A DNA stretch of 64,000 nt from Actinokineospora fastidiosa (lineage in GTDB: Bacteria > Actinomycetota > Actinomycetes > Mycobacteriales > Pseudonocardiaceae), in the NCBI RefSeq assembly GCF_014648415.1, contig NZ_BMRB01000001.1, forward strand, positions 1,426,001 to 1,490,000, in the 5' to 3' direction. The notes under the pieces are model-generated. The model was given only the letters and a program-made list of their open reading frames with translations, did not search any database and was not told the DNA's origin. Below are positions 33,955-43,829 of this stretch, in pieces (the stretch's first letter is position 1; every line of letters starts with the position of its first letter). The position numbers and the translations under genes are program-made.

Positions 33955-34146
33955 ATGGTGTACCTGCTCGCCGCGGTCGGCGCCCTCACGATCGCCGTGC
34001 TGATGTGGCGGGCGTTCGGACCACAGACCGCGGATCTCGCCCAGCGCAGGCGGACTCCGCTCGCGCCCGACGACGACCCGGACTTCCTGCGCAAACTCGA
34101 CGAGAACCGCCGTCGCGACCGGGATGAGGACACTCCGCCCGCGTAG
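33955..34146 (+). CDS. Small single-helix membrane protein
   Basis: 63 residues: one N-terminal membrane helix (VYLLAAVGALTIAVLMWRAF) and a cytoplasmic charged tail ending DENRRRDRDEDTPPA. TGGAGG lies 8 nt before the ATG at 33955, which I preferred over a TTG at 33940. Conserved-looking small protein next to bldC; function unknown. Confidence 0.72.
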   Translation: MVYLLAAVGALTIAVLMWRAFGPQTADLAQRRRTPLAPDDDPDFLRKLDENRRRDRDEDTPPA

Positions 34147-34326
34147 CCCGGCACGCTTGCTCAGCACAACCGGCCCGGTCGGGTTCACCGTCGAACACCA
34201 CGGCGCTGGACCCGGCCGGGCCGGGCCTTCTTCCGCGCGGCTGTGACTTTGACCGCCCTTTACGCTCCCGCCGTCGCGGGCGGCGGAAAGCGGCACCGGC
34301 AGTTCGCCTGCCGGGAATTCCCCCGA

Positions 34327-35193
34327 TCAGCCCAGCGCCAGGCCCGCGCCGGTGAGGACGGCCCAGGCCAGCATCGCCAGCCCGGTCTGCTTGAGCACCG
34401 GCACGAGCGCCATCCCGGTCGCCTTCTCGGTCACGGCGCGGACGGCCGGGATCAGCACGGCCGCCGACAGCAGGCCGATCAGCGCCAGCTTGGCCGACAC
34501 CGCGATCAGCAGCGTCATGGCGAACGGCAGGGTCACCAGCGCGGCATAGAGCAGGCGCGTGTTGGCCTCGCCCAGGCGGACGGCGAGGGTGGTCTTGCCC
34601 GTGACCGCGTCCGTCGGCACGTCGCGCAGGTTGTTGGCGACCAGGACGGCGGCGGAGAACGAGCCCATGGCCGCGGCGCAGGCGACGCCGGTCCAGGTGA
34701 CCGTGTCCGCCTGCACGTACTGCGTGCCCAGCACCGCGACCAGGCCGAAGAAGAGGAAGACCGCGGCCTCGCCCCAGCCGGAGTAGCCGTATGGCCGCGA
34801 GCCGCCGGTGTAGAACCAGGCGGCCGCGATGCAGAGGGCGCCGACCAGCAGCAGCCACCAGTGCCCGCTCACCGCGACCAGCGCCAGCCCGGCCACGGCG
34901 GCCAGCCCGAAGCAGGCGAACGCGGCCGCCCGCACCGCGGCCGGGGCGACCGCGCCGGACCCCACGAGCCGCAGCGGCCCGACCCGGTCGGCGTCGGTGC
35001 CGCGGATGCCGTCGGAGTAGTCGTTGGCGTAGTTCACCCCGACCTGCAGGGCCAGCGCGACGAGCAGCGCGAGCAGGGTGCGGGGCCAGGAGAAGGCGGG
35101 CGCCGCGGCCGCGGCCCCCACGATGACCGGGGCCACCGAGTTCGGCAGGGTCCGCACGCGCGCCCCGGTGACCCATTGGGTGAACGTCGCCAT
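34327..35193 (-). CDS. menA: 1,4-dihydroxy-2-naphthoate polyprenyltransferase
   Basis: Membrane enzyme adding the isoprenoid tail to DHNA to give demethylmenaquinone. 288 residues, eight or nine helices, with the two Asp-rich motifs of UbiA enzymes: VNYANDYSDGIRGTDADR (near 53) and VANNLRDVPTDAVTGKTTL (near 184). ATG start with a candidate leaderless -10 (GAGACT at 35200-35205). MenG (49.4 kb) would methylate its product. Confidence 0.95.
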   Translation of the reverse strand: MATFTQWVTGARVRTLPNSVAPVIVGAAAAAPAFSWPRTLLALLVALALQVGVNYANDYSDGIRGTDADRVGPLRLVGSGAVAPAAVRAAAFACFGLAAVAGLALVAVSGHWWLLLVGALCIAAAWFYTGGSRPYGYSGWGEAAVFLFFGLVAVLGTQYVQADTVTWTGVACAAAMGSFSAAVLVANNLRDVPTDAVTGKTTLAVRLGEANTRLLYAALVTLPFAMTLLIAVSAKLALIGLLSAAVLIPAVRAVTEKATGMALVPVLKQTGLAMLAWAVLTGAGLALG

Positions 35194-35199
35194 GGCCCC

Positions 35200-35205
35200 A
35201 GTCTC
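35200..35205 (-). promoter_or_regulatory. Possible -10 element, leaderless promoter of menA
   Basis: On the minus strand GAGACT ends 6 nt before the ATG at 35193. It resembles CAGACT before hemL. Confidence 0.35.
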
Positions 35206-35251
35206 GCCGCAGCCGGGTGGCGGCCGGGCGCTGACCCCCGTGAGATTCGGC

Positions 35252-35533
35252 TCAGCTGGGCATGCGGGGCGCGGGGATGCGCACGAGGAGGCAGGCGCGG
35301 GCCTGCTCCCAGCGCTGCCGCCAGTCCGCGACCCGGCCGCCGCAGCCGCGCACGAACGCGGCCACCGTCGGCCAGGTGGGCAGCTGCTCCCCGGCGACCG
35401 CGGCCGCGAGCGCGTCCACCGACGCGCCGGTCGTCCGCGAGATCGACGGGAAGTCGGGGGTGCCGCACCGGCGGCGCAGTGCCCGCAGTTCGGCCGCGAA
35501 CGCCTGCACCGGACCCGCCTTGACCGGTCGCAC
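35252..35533 (-). CDS. Solo XRE-type helix-turn-helix domain protein
   Basis: 93 residues, essentially one HTH domain: ELRALRRRCGTPDFPSISRT, TGASVDALAAAVAGEQLP and AFVRGCGGRVADWRQRWEQA. It resembles the N-terminal domain of larger Streptomyces XRE/WD40 or NB-ARC regulators but ends right after it. GTG start with GGAGG 5 nt upstream. It could be a free-standing regulator or a domain left from a larger gene; the good ribosome site favours function. Confidence 0.72.
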   Translation of the reverse strand: MRPVKAGPVQAFAAELRALRRRCGTPDFPSISRTTGASVDALAAAVAGEQLPTWPTVAAFVRGCGGRVADWRQRWEQARACLLVRIPAPRMPS

Positions 35534-35623
35534 TGGAACCTCCGTCTCGACGCCCTCCCACCCGGACTGTCGCCTGCCGTGACCGTCTCGTCACACCGAC
35601 CCGGGGAAATTACGCCGAACGGG

Positions 35624-36364
35624 TTAAGCCGTCCGGTGCTCCACCCAGACGTTCGGCTCGATGTAGACGGCGAGGTCCTGGTCGAGGTCGCAGAGCACCG
35701 GGGCCAGCGCGTGCGGCACGGCCACCGGCCCGGCCTCGGCGAACGGCAGCCCCGTCCACTCCCGCCACTGGGCGAGCGTCCCGCTGATCGTCATCGACCG
35801 CGGCGCGACCCGGATGATCCGCCCGCCCGCGCGCACGTGGACGCGCAGCCACGGGTCGACCGGCAGCCCGTCCTCGCGCACCTGGAAGGCGTAGTCGGAC
35901 ATCGGGAGGAACGGGTCGGCCTTCCCGTTGGGCCGCACCGGCGCGAGCAGCGTGTCGTACCCGAGCCGACCGGCGTTGGCCCGCATGGCCTCGAGCATGA
36001 CCGAGGAGAGCCCGGTCCCGCGCAGATCGGGCTGGACGCAGATCTCCAGCGCCGAGATCCGGTCGCCCTCGCGCCCGGCGAGCCGGTCCAGCGCGGCCCG
36101 CCGGATGACCTCGTCCCAGCCCGCGTCGGGCAACTCGTCCCGCCCCCAGGTGAACGGCGCCGCGTACGCCCGGGCCACCGCCCGCCCCGGGTTGTCCCGG
36201 TCGTAGGCGACGAGCGCGTACTCGGCGAACACGGTGTCGATCACGTCGTAGTACAGGTCCGCCACCGGGTCCTGCTGCATCATCGCAGGCCACGCGCCGG
36301 GGAAGTCGTGCGCCAGGTTCACCAGGTCGGGTCGGTCGGCAAGGGTCGTCACCACGAGGTCCAC
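35624..36364 (-). CDS. GNAT-family N-acetyltransferase
   Basis: 246 residues. The acetyl-CoA binding segment is ICVQPDLRGTGLSSVMLEAM, equivalent to the V-x-P-x-x-R-G-x-G-x loop, preceded by a beta strand RISALEI. The C-terminal half (WLRVHVRAGGRIIRVAPRSM) resembles a family of actinobacterial GNATs of unknown substrate. GTG start. It lies 55 bp downstream of menE on the same strand. Confidence 0.82.
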   Translation of the reverse strand: MDLVVTTLADRPDLVNLAHDFPGAWPAMMQQDPVADLYYDVIDTVFAEYALVAYDRDNPGRAVARAYAAPFTWGRDELPDAGWDEVIRRAALDRLAGREGDRISALEICVQPDLRGTGLSSVMLEAMRANAGRLGYDTLLAPVRPNGKADPFLPMSDYAFQVREDGLPVDPWLRVHVRAGGRIIRVAPRSMTISGTLAQWREWTGLPFAEAGPVAVPHALAPVLCDLDQDLAVYIEPNVWVEHRTA

Positions 36365-36419
36365 GATCGCCGGACGCTACTCCGCGCGCCCTCCCCGGCA
36401 AACCTGATTACGGCGCCCG

Positions 36420-37390
36420 TCAGCCCGCCCCGAACAGCCCTGCCACCGCGGCCCGGTCCACCTTGCCGGAGTCCTTCTCCGGCAAGGCGTCCACGACCGC
36501 CACCCGGCGCGGCACGGCCGCGGCGCCCAGCGCCGTGCGGACGGCGGACAGGGCGGTCTCGGTGAGGTCGCCGACCACGGCCGCGGCCACCCGCTGGCCC
36601 CACTCCGGGTCCGGGACGCCCACCACGCACACCTCGCGGACGCCCGGCTGGGCCAGCAGCACCGCCTCGACCGAGGCGGGGGCGACCTTCTCGCCGCCGG
36701 TGTTGATCACGTCGTCGGCGCGGCCCAGGACGCGGAGGCGGCCGTCGACGAACTCGCCGAGGTCGGAGGTGGTGAACCAGCCGTCGAACGGGGGCGAGTC
36801 CGCGTAGCCGATGGCGACGGTCGGGCCGCCGATGCGGATCACGCCGTCGACCAGCTCGACGGAGACCCCGTCCAGCGGCACGCCGTCGTAGACGCAGCCG
36901 CCCGCGGTCTCCGTCATGCCGTAGGTCGTCACCACGCGCACGCCCGCCTCGCGCGCGGCGTCCAGGACCGGCGACGCCAGCGCGGCTCCGCCGACCAGGA
37001 CCGCGTCGAACGAGCGCAGCGCCGCCAGCGCCGACCCGCCCCAGGACAGGACCCGGGTGAGCTGGGTCGGCACCAGCGAGGTGTACCGGGGGCCGTCGGC
37101 GGGCACCGCCGAGGCCGCCGCCACGAAGGACGGGCCGCGGAACGGGCCGGTCAGCACGCTCGGGACCGTGCCCGCCACCAGCGAGCGCACCTGCACCTGC
37201 AGGCCCGCGATGTGGTCGGTCGGCAGCGCCAGCAGCCAGGCCCCCGGCCCGCCCAGCCGCGCGTGCGTGGCGTGCGCGGAGGCGAGCAGGCAGGACGCCG
37301 ACAGCAGGACCGTCTTCGGCGTCCCCGTCGACCCCGAGGTCCGCACGGTCCACACCCCGGACGACTCCAGGACGGCGCGCAGCCGCTCCA

Positions 37391-37391
<1 letters not shown>
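36420..37391 (-). CDS. menE: O-succinylbenzoate-CoA ligase
   Basis: 323 residues, a compact ANL ligase activating o-succinylbenzoate with CoA before MenB cyclises it. Motifs: VRTSGSTGTPKTVLLSAS (near 21), TYGMTETAGG, WFTTSDLGEF, DVINTGGEKVAPASVEAV and the catalytic lysine in KDSGKVDRAAV. It lacks much of the N-terminal domain of longer ligases, as MenE proteins of actinobacteria do. ATG at 37391 overlaps the menB stop (TGATG), so menB-menE are coupled. Confidence 0.92.
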
Positions 37392-38302
<911 letters not shown>

Positions 38303-38308
38303 ATCCAG

Positions 38309-38314
38309 AGCATG
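38309..38314 (-). promoter_or_regulatory. Possible -10 element, leaderless promoter of menB-menE
   Basis: On the minus strand CATGCT ends 6 nt before the menB GTG at 38302. Confidence 0.4.
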
Positions 38315-38324
38315 CCAGGCGTGG

Positions 38325-38330
38325 CAGTCT
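38325..38330 (+). promoter_or_regulatory. Possible -10 element, leaderless promoter of menD
   Basis: CAGTCT ends 6 nt before the menD GTG at 38337. The menB and menD -10 elements are only 10 bp apart and point away from each other. Confidence 0.45.
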
Positions 38331-38336
38331 GGGCCG

Positions 38337-40010
38337 GTGAACCCGTCCACCGCGATGGCGACCGTGGTCGTCGACGAACTCGTCCGCAACGACGTGCGCC
38401 ACGTGGTGCTCTGCCCGGGATCGCGCAACGCGCCCCTGTCGTTCGCCCTGTTCGAGGCCCGTGACCGGCTGCGCCTGCACGTCCGCGTCGACGAGCGCGC
38501 CGCGGGGTTCCTCGCCCTCGGCCTGGCCCGCGCGACCGGCCGCCCGGCCGCGGTCGTGTGCACCTCCGGCACGGCGGTGGCCAACCTGCACCCCGCGGTC
38601 CTCGAGGCCCACCACTCCGGCGTCGGGCTGCTGCTCATCACCGCCGACCGGCCGCCGGAGCTGCACGGCACCGGCGCCAACCAGACCATCGACCAGCGCG
38701 GGATCTTCGGCAGCGCGGCCGTGGCCGTGGACTTCCCGGTCGCCGAGCACCGCGCCGGGCTCAACCCGGTCTGGCGCGGGCTGGTGTGCCGCGGCGTCGC
38801 CCGCGCGGAGACCGGCAGGCCGGTCCAGCTGGACATCCCGTTCCGCGAGCCGCTGGTCCCGACCTTCGGCGACGAGTGGCCGGACTCGCTCCAGGGCAGG
38901 CCGGGCGGCGCGCGCTGGACGACGTGGTCGGCGCAGCGGACGCCGCCGGGCAACCGGGTCGACTTCGCGCTGCCCGCCCGCGCGCTCATGGTCGTCGGCA
39001 GCGGCGACCCGGTGCGGGCCAGGGCGGCGGCCGCGGTGGCCGCCAAGGCGGGCTGGCCGGTGATCGCCGAGCCGGTCGGCGCGGCGGCGGCCGTGTCCGG
39101 CGGCGCCCGGGTGCTGCGCGGCGGCCCGCTGCTGCTCTCCGGCGAGCTGCCCGACGGCCTGCGCCCCGACGCCGTGGTCGTGGTCGGCCGCCCGACGCTC
39201 TCCCGGGGCGTGCGCGGCCTGATGGACCGCGCGCCGGTCATCGGCATCGGCGACCATCCGCAGTGGACCGACCCGCAGTACGTCGCCACGCACGTGCGCA
39301 GCTGGCTGGACGACGACGACCTCGCCCACGTCGAGCGGCCCGACCCGGCGTGGCTGGCGGGCTGGCTGGAGGCCGAGACGGCAGCGGCGACCGCGGTGGA
39401 CAAGCTGCTCGGCGAGCAGCCGTGGCCCACCGGCCTGCACGTCGCCCGCGCCCTGGTCGACGCGCTGCCCTCGGGCGCGGCGCTGTTCCTCGGCTCGTCC
39501 AACCCGGTCCGCGACGTCGACCTCGTCGCCGACCACCGCGCCGACGTGGCGATCTACGCCAACCGCGGCGTCGCGGGCATCGACGGCAACCTCTCCACGG
39601 CCGCGGGCGTGGCCCTCGGCGCAGGCGTGCCCGGCTACGCGCTGGTCGGCGACCTGACGTTCCTGCACGACACGAACGGCCTGCTCATCGGCCCCGGCGA
39701 GGACCGGCCCGACCTGACCGTCGTCGTGCTCAACGACGACGGCGGCGGCATCTTCTCCCTGCTCGAACAGGGCGCCGCCGAGCACAAGGCCGCCTTCGAG
39801 CGGGTGTTCGGCACCCCGCACGGCGTCGACCTGGCCGCGCTGTGCGCCGCCCACGGCGTCCCGCACACCCTCGCCGCGTCGCACGCCGAGTTCGCCGCGG
39901 CCCTGCGCCCCGCCCCGGGGCTGCGCGTGGTCGAGATCCGCGCGGACCGCGACCGGCTCCGCGACCTGCACGCCCGGCTGCGCGCCGCGGTCGCCGGGGC
40001 CCTGCGCTGA
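38337..40010 (+). CDS. menD: 2-succinyl-5-enolpyruvyl-6-hydroxy-3-cyclohexene-1-carboxylate synthase
   Basis: ThDP enzyme joining isochorismate and 2-oxoglutarate. 557 residues, with an N-terminal PYR domain (VVLCPGSRNAPLSFALFEAR; VDERAAGFLALGLARATGR with the catalytic Glu; VCTSGTAVANLHPAVLEA). The C-terminal ThDP-binding motif is ALVGDLTFLHDTNGLLIG through NDDGGGIFSLLEQG. GTG start, likely leaderless. Its TGA overlaps the ATG of the TetR gene by one base. Confidence 0.95.
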   Translation: MNPSTAMATVVVDELVRNDVRHVVLCPGSRNAPLSFALFEARDRLRLHVRVDERAAGFLALGLARATGRPAAVVCTSGTAVANLHPAVLEAHHSGVGLLLITADRPPELHGTGANQTIDQRGIFGSAAVAVDFPVAEHRAGLNPVWRGLVCRGVARAETGRPVQLDIPFREPLVPTFGDEWPDSLQGRPGGARWTTWSAQRTPPGNRVDFALPARALMVVGSGDPVRARAAAAVAAKAGWPVIAEPVGAAAAVSGGARVLRGGPLLLSGELPDGLRPDAVVVVGRPTLSRGVRGLMDRAPVIGIGDHPQWTDPQYVATHVRSWLDDDDLAHVERPDPAWLAGWLEAETAAATAVDKLLGEQPWPTGLHVARALVDALPSGAALFLGSSNPVRDVDLVADHRADVAIYANRGVAGIDGNLSTAAGVALGAGVPGYALVGDLTFLHDTNGLLIGPGEDRPDLTVVVLNDDGGGIFSLLEQGAAEHKAAFERVFGTPHGVDLAALCAAHGVPHTLAASHAEFAAALRPAPGLRVVEIRADRDRLRDLHARLRAAVAGALR

Positions 40011-40558
40011 TGTCCGCGCGCGGCGCGGCCACCCGCGAGCGCCTGCTGGCCGCGGCGCTGGCGCTGATCCCCGAGGTCGGCTGGAGCGCGGTCACCACCC
40101 GCGCTGTCGCCGAACGGGCGGGCGTGCGCTCCGGCCTGGTGCACTACCACTTCCCGGCGGTGCCCGACCTGCTCACCGCCGCCGCCCTGGCCTTCTGCCA
40201 CTCCTTCGGCGACACCTGGCTCACCCTCCTCGACGACGCCACCGACCCCGACGACGGCATCGCGCGGCTGATCGCCCAACTCGACGCCCACCCGCCCGAT
40301 GACCCGGCAAACCGGCTGATGGCCGAGATCTACCTGGCCGCCCCCCGCCACCCCGACCTGCGCGCGGGCCTGTCCGACCTGGTCGCCACCCTGCGCGCCC
40401 GCCTGACCGACTGGCTCCGCGCCCACGGCTCCCCCGACCCGCACGCCCGCGCCGCCCTCGTCCTGGTGGCCGTCGAGGGCATCGCCCTCCACCGCGCGAT
40501 CGGCGCGGCCGCCGAGACGGATCTCTACATCCGCGCCCTCACCAGCACAAACACCTGA
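40010..40558 (+). CDS. TetR-family transcriptional regulator
   Basis: 182 residues. HTH: RERLLAAALALIPEVGWSAV, TTRAVAERAGVRSGLVHYHF, residues about 8-52. The ligand domain is short. Coupled to menD (TGATG), so it may regulate menaquinone genes or itself; no operator identified. The last 35 codons (ALVLVAVEGIALHRAIGAAA onward) are the first unit of a decayed tandem array that continues 600 bp past the stop. Confidence 0.87.
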   Translation: MSARGAATRERLLAAALALIPEVGWSAVTTRAVAERAGVRSGLVHYHFPAVPDLLTAAALAFCHSFGDTWLTLLDDATDPDDGIARLIAQLDAHPPDDPANRLMAEIYLAAPRHPDLRAGLSDLVATLRARLTDWLRAHGSPDPHARAALVLVAVEGIALHRAIGAAAETDLYIRALTSTNT

Positions 40559-41153
40559 CGGCGCTCCGCAGTCCGCTCGCGTGGTCCGCCCGCCGTAACC
40601 ACAACGAGCGACGGCGGCCTCCGGCCCCCGACCTGCCCGCCCTCGCGATGGTGGCTGTCGAGGACGTCACCCTTCCTCCGATGATCGGCGCGGCGACTTC
40701 TGCATCCGCGCGGACCGCTGACGTGCTGTGCTGCCCGGCGGTGGTGTGGGGTGCGCCGCCGCCCTGCCGGTTCCGCGACGACTTCCGGCTCGCTGATCGG
40801 CCCGCGTTCGCGGTGGTGGCTGTTGAGGGCAGCACTGTTCCTCTGGTGATCGGCGCGGCTTCTGTATCCGCGTGGACAGTTGACTTGCTGTCCGGTCCGG
40901 TGGTGTGGGGTGTTGCGATGGCTTGCCGGGACCAGGGCGAGCGAGGGCAGTCTCCGGCTCCTCGACCGGCCCGCCCTCGTGTTGGTGGCTGTTGAGGGCG
41001 TCCCCCTCTCGGGCGATCGGCACGGTGGCCGCTCCCTCTGCGTGGACCGCTGACACGCGCTCCGCTGTCCGGTCCGGCCGGGAGTGGTGGGCCCCTAGGG
41101 CCAGGGCGAGCGGCGGCGGTCTCCGGCTTCCCTCCCGCCTGCCCGGAAACCGT
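40454..41153 (+). repeat. Decayed tandem array derived from the TetR gene 3' end
   Basis: Four unit starts can be aligned by TGGTGGCYGTYGAGG and GATCGGCRCGG: 40454 (coding), 40639, 40804 and 40973, spacing 185, 165 and 169 bp. A further partial unit (CAGGGCGAGCGGCGGCGGTC) runs to about 41153. Units 2 and 3 would translate as MVAVEDVTLPPMIGAA and VVAVEGSTVPLVIGAA, recalling LVAVEGIALHRAIGAA in TetR. The array fills the whole 633-bp gap to the next gene; no separate gene is supported here. Confidence 0.85.
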
Positions 41154-41179
41154 GCTGCTGAGCGGGGCAGGTGGCGCAC

Positions 41180-41185
41180 TAGGGT
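41180..41185 (+). promoter_or_regulatory. -10 element, leaderless promoter of the DUF3592 gene
   Basis: TAGGGT ends 6 nt before the GTG at 41192. Confidence 0.55.
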
Positions 41186-41191
41186 GGGTCT

Positions 41192-41653
41192 GTGCCTGAG
41201 CTCGACAGCAAGGCGCGGGTTCGCCGCGCGGTGGCCCGGGTGGTGGTCGGGGTCGGGGGCTTGCTGAGCGTGTTCGGGTTGCTGCTGATCGTGGCGGCGT
41301 TCGTCGAGGACGCGGCGATCGAGAACCACGTGGGCCGGGCGGAGGCCGAGGTCGTCAGCGTCGCCTTCCACCGCACGCTGGTGCGGTTCACCACGCCCGA
41401 CGGGGCCGAGCAGGTGCCGTCCGTGGGGGTGCTGTACCCCGAACACCTCGAAGAGGGGCAGGTCGTCCGGGTCGAGTACGACGCGCGGAATCCGGACCTG
41501 GTGCGGGTGGCCGGGCGCGGCGCCGCGCTCACGATCCTGCCGGTGACCAGCCTGCTCGCCGCCGTCTGGGCCGTGGCGGGCGTCGTGCTGTGGTGGTTGC
41601 GCAAGCAGGGGCCGCTGCACCTGCGGCCGCCACACCGCACGAAGCGAGTGTGA
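41192..41653 (+). CDS. DUF3592-domain membrane protein
   Basis: 153 residues: helix 1 (about 17-38), an extracytoplasmic beta domain with VVSVAFHRTLVRFTTPDGAE and VRVEYDARNPDLVRV, and helix 2 (about 113-135). This is the DUF3592 architecture. It occupies the same place after menD as Rv0556. Function unknown. GTG start, likely leaderless. Confidence 0.85.
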   Translation: MPELDSKARVRRAVARVVVGVGGLLSVFGLLLIVAAFVEDAAIENHVGRAEAEVVSVAFHRTLVRFTTPDGAEQVPSVGVLYPEHLEEGQVVRVEYDARNPDLVRVAGRGAALTILPVTSLLAAVWAVAGVVLWWLRKQGPLHLRPPHRTKRV

Positions 41654-41682
41654 CAGCTATCCGCGAAAACGGGTCCGACGTG

Positions 41683-41688
41683 TAACAT
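41683..41688 (+). promoter_or_regulatory. -10 element, leaderless promoter of paaABCDE
   Basis: TAACAT ends 7 nt before the GTG at 41696. I see no recognisable phenylacetyl-CoA repressor palindrome in the 42-bp gap. Confidence 0.55.
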
Positions 41689-41695
41689 CGGACGC

Positions 41696-42628
41696 GTGGA
41701 GCTGGAGCACGAGTTCGAGCGCGTCGTCGCCGCCGACCACCGGGTCGAGCCGCGCGACTGGATGCCCGACGGGTACCGCAGGACGCTGATCCGGCAGATC
41801 GCCCAGCACGCGCACTCCGAGATCATCGGGATGCAGCCGGAGGGCAACTGGATCAGCCGCGCCCCCTCGCTGCGGCGCAAGGCGATCCTGCTGGCCAAGG
41901 TGCAGGACGAGGCGGGCCACGGGCTCTACCTCTACGCCGCCGCCGAGACCCTGGGCGCCGACCGCGAGGACCTGACGGCCAAGCTCGTCGAGGGCCGCCA
42001 GAAGTACTCGTCGATCTTCAACTACCCCACGCTGACCTTCGCCGACGTCGGCGTGATCGGCTGGCTGGTCGACGGCGCGGCGATCGTCAACCAGGTGCCG
42101 CTGTGCCGGACCTCCTACGGGCCGTACGCGCGGGCGATGATCCGCGTCTGCAAGGAGGAGTCCTTCCATCAGCGCCAGGGCTACGAGCTGCTGCTCACCA
42201 TGATGCGCGGCACCCAGGCGCAGCGGGACATGGTGCAGCGCTCGGTCGACCGCTGGTGGTGGCCGTCGCTGATGATGTTCGGCCCGCCGGACACCGAGTC
42301 GACCAACACCGAGCAGTCGATGAAGTGGCGGATCAAGCGCCACACCAACGACGAGCTGCGCCAGAAGTTCGTCGACATGACCGTGCCGCAGGCCGAGAAG
42401 CTGGGCGTCACCCTGCCCGACCCCGATCTCAGGTGGAACGCCGAGCGCGGCCACCACGACTTCGGCGAGATCGACTGGGCCGAGTTCTGGCAGGTCGTCG
42501 GCGGCGACGGGCCGTGCAACGCGCAGCGGATCGCCCACCGGCGCAAGGCGCACGAGGACGGCGCGTGGGTGCGCGAGGCCGCGGCGGCCTACGCGGCGAA
42601 GAAGAGCGGCGAGGAGCAGGTGGCGTGA
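41696..42628 (+). CDS. paaA: 1,2-phenylacetyl-CoA epoxidase, catalytic subunit PaaA
   Basis: 310 residues, ferritin-like di-iron oxygenase. Ligand helices include [40 protein letters not shown] (the E..H ligand pair) and [18 protein letters not shown] (second E..H). It epoxidises the aromatic ring of phenylacetyl-CoA together with PaaC, PaaB and the reductase PaaE. Coupled to paaB by GTGA. No paaK, paaF/G/H/J or paaZ gene is in the window. Confidence 0.95.
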   Translation: MELEHEFERVVAADHRVEPRDWMPDGYRRTLIRQIAQHAHSEIIGMQPEGNWISRAPSLRRKAILLAKVQDEAGHGLYLYAAAETLGADREDLTAKLVEGRQKYSSIFNYPTLTFADVGVIGWLVDGAAIVNQVPLCRTSYGPYARAMIRVCKEESFHQRQGYELLLTMMRGTQAQRDMVQRSVDRWWWPSLMMFGPPDTESTNTEQSMKWRIKRHTNDELRQKFVDMTVPQAEKLGVTLPDPDLRWNAERGHHDFGEIDWAEFWQVVGGDGPCNAQRIAHRRKAHEDGAWVREAAAAYAAKKSGEEQVA

Positions 42629-42948
42629 CCGAGCGAGCGAGCGAACCGGCGGCCGGGCGCGGTCCCCGGTCGTCCTGGCCCCTCTACGAGGTCTTCGTGC
42701 GCGGCAAGCGCGGCCTCAACCACGTCCACGTCGGCTCGCTGCACGCCCCCGACGACGAGATGGCGCTGCGCAACGCCCGCGACCTCTACACCCGCCGCAA
42801 CGAGGGCGTGAGCATCTGGGTCGTGCCCGCGGCCGCGATCACCGCGTCGAGCCCGGACGAGAAGGACCCGTTCTTCGCGCCCAGCGGCGACAAGGTGTAC
42901 CGCCACCCGACCTTCTACGCGATCCCGGAAGACGTGCCGCACCTGTGA
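42625..42948 (+). CDS. paaB: 1,2-phenylacetyl-CoA epoxidase subunit PaaB
   Basis: 107 residues, small bridging subunit. [20 protein letters not shown] and [20 protein letters not shown] are signature stretches, ending [16 protein letters not shown] at 42625 overlaps the paaA stop, and paaC overlaps its own stop. Confidence 0.95.
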   Translation: MTERASEPAAGRGPRSSWPLYEVFVRGKRGLNHVHVGSLHAPDDEMALRNARDLYTRRNEGVSIWVVPAAAITASSPDEKDPFFAPSGDKVYRHPTFYAIPEDVPHL

Positions 42949-43829
42949 ACGCCTACGAGGGACTCGTCGACACGGGCGAGGAGCGCCACTGGGCCTTCGG
43001 CACCGGCTTCACCGCCGCGCTGTCCGGGGTGGACCGCGCGCTGCCCGCCGAGGTCGACACCGAAGACCTGACCGCGTACTGCCTGATGCTCGGCGACGAC
43101 GCGCTGATCCTGTCCCAGCGCCTCGCCGAGTGGTGCTCGCGCGCGCCGGAGCTGGAGGAGGACGTCGCGCTGGCCAACATCGCGCTCGACCTGCTCGGCC
43201 AGGCCCGGCTGCTGCTCACCCGCGCGGCCGAGGCCGACGGCGTTGCCTGCGACGAGGACACGCTGGCCTTCACCCGCGACGAGCACGAGTTCCGCAACGT
43301 GCGGCTGGTGGAGATCGACTGCGGGCCCGGCCCCGGCGGCGACTTTGCCGCCACAATCGCCCGGCTGCTGGTGTTCTCGACCTACCGGCTGGCGCTGCTG
43401 CAGCGGCTGACCGGCTCCCGCGACCCGGTGCTCGCCGCGGTCGCGGCCAAGGGCGTCAAGGAGGTCGCCTACCACCGCGACCACGCCGCCCAGTGGACGC
43501 TGCGGCTGGCGGGCGGCACCGAGTTCTCCCGGGAGCGCATGGTCGCGGGCCTGGAGCGGGTGTGGCCGTTCGTCGACGAGCTGTTCGCCCCGCACCCGGT
43601 GGAGGCGCGGCTGCCCGGCATCGCCGTCGACTCGGCGACGCTGCGCGCGGAGGTCGACGAGGTGCTGGACACCGTGTTCGCCGCGGCCTCGCTGGCCCGG
43701 CCGGAGGTGTCGCCGCTGGCGACGGTGGCCGGGCGCGGCGGCCGGGACGGCGTGCACACCGAGGCCATGGGCTACCTGCTCGCCGAGATGCAGCACGTGC
43801 ACCGGTCGATGCCGGGGGCGACCTGGTGA
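42945..43829 (+). CDS. paaC: 1,2-phenylacetyl-CoA epoxidase structural subunit PaaC
   Basis: 294 residues, ferritin-like partner of PaaA without a full iron site. LGDDALILSQRLAEWCSRAP, NIALDLLGQARLLLTRAAEA and VKEVAYHRDHAAQWTLRLA are characteristic. The C-terminus ends LLAEMQHVHRSMPGATW. Overlapping starts on both sides (GTGA) indicate equimolar translation with PaaB and PaaD. Confidence 0.95.
   Translation: MNAYEGLVDTGEERHWAFGTGFTAALSGVDRALPAEVDTEDLTAYCLMLGDDALILSQRLAEWCSRAPELEEDVALANIALDLLGQARLLLTRAAEADGVACDEDTLAFTRDEHEFRNVRLVEIDCGPGPGGDFAATIARLLVFSTYRLALLQRLTGSRDPVLAAVAAKGVKEVAYHRDHAAQWTLRLAGGTEFSRERMVAGLERVWPFVDELFAPHPVEARLPGIAVDSATLRAEVDEVLDTVFAAASLARPEVSPLATVAGRGGRDGVHTEAMGYLLAEMQHVHRSMPGATW

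Noticed and set aside
34147-34326. GC-rich stretch between the 63-residue membrane protein and menA considered as a structured RNA
   Set aside because: Only short, imperfect CCGG-rich pairings are visible, with no clear hairpin or conserved motif.
40648-40995. A 115-codon frame after the TetR gene
   Set aside because: Its translation is two decayed copies of the TetR C-terminus; no start signal, and the array explains it.
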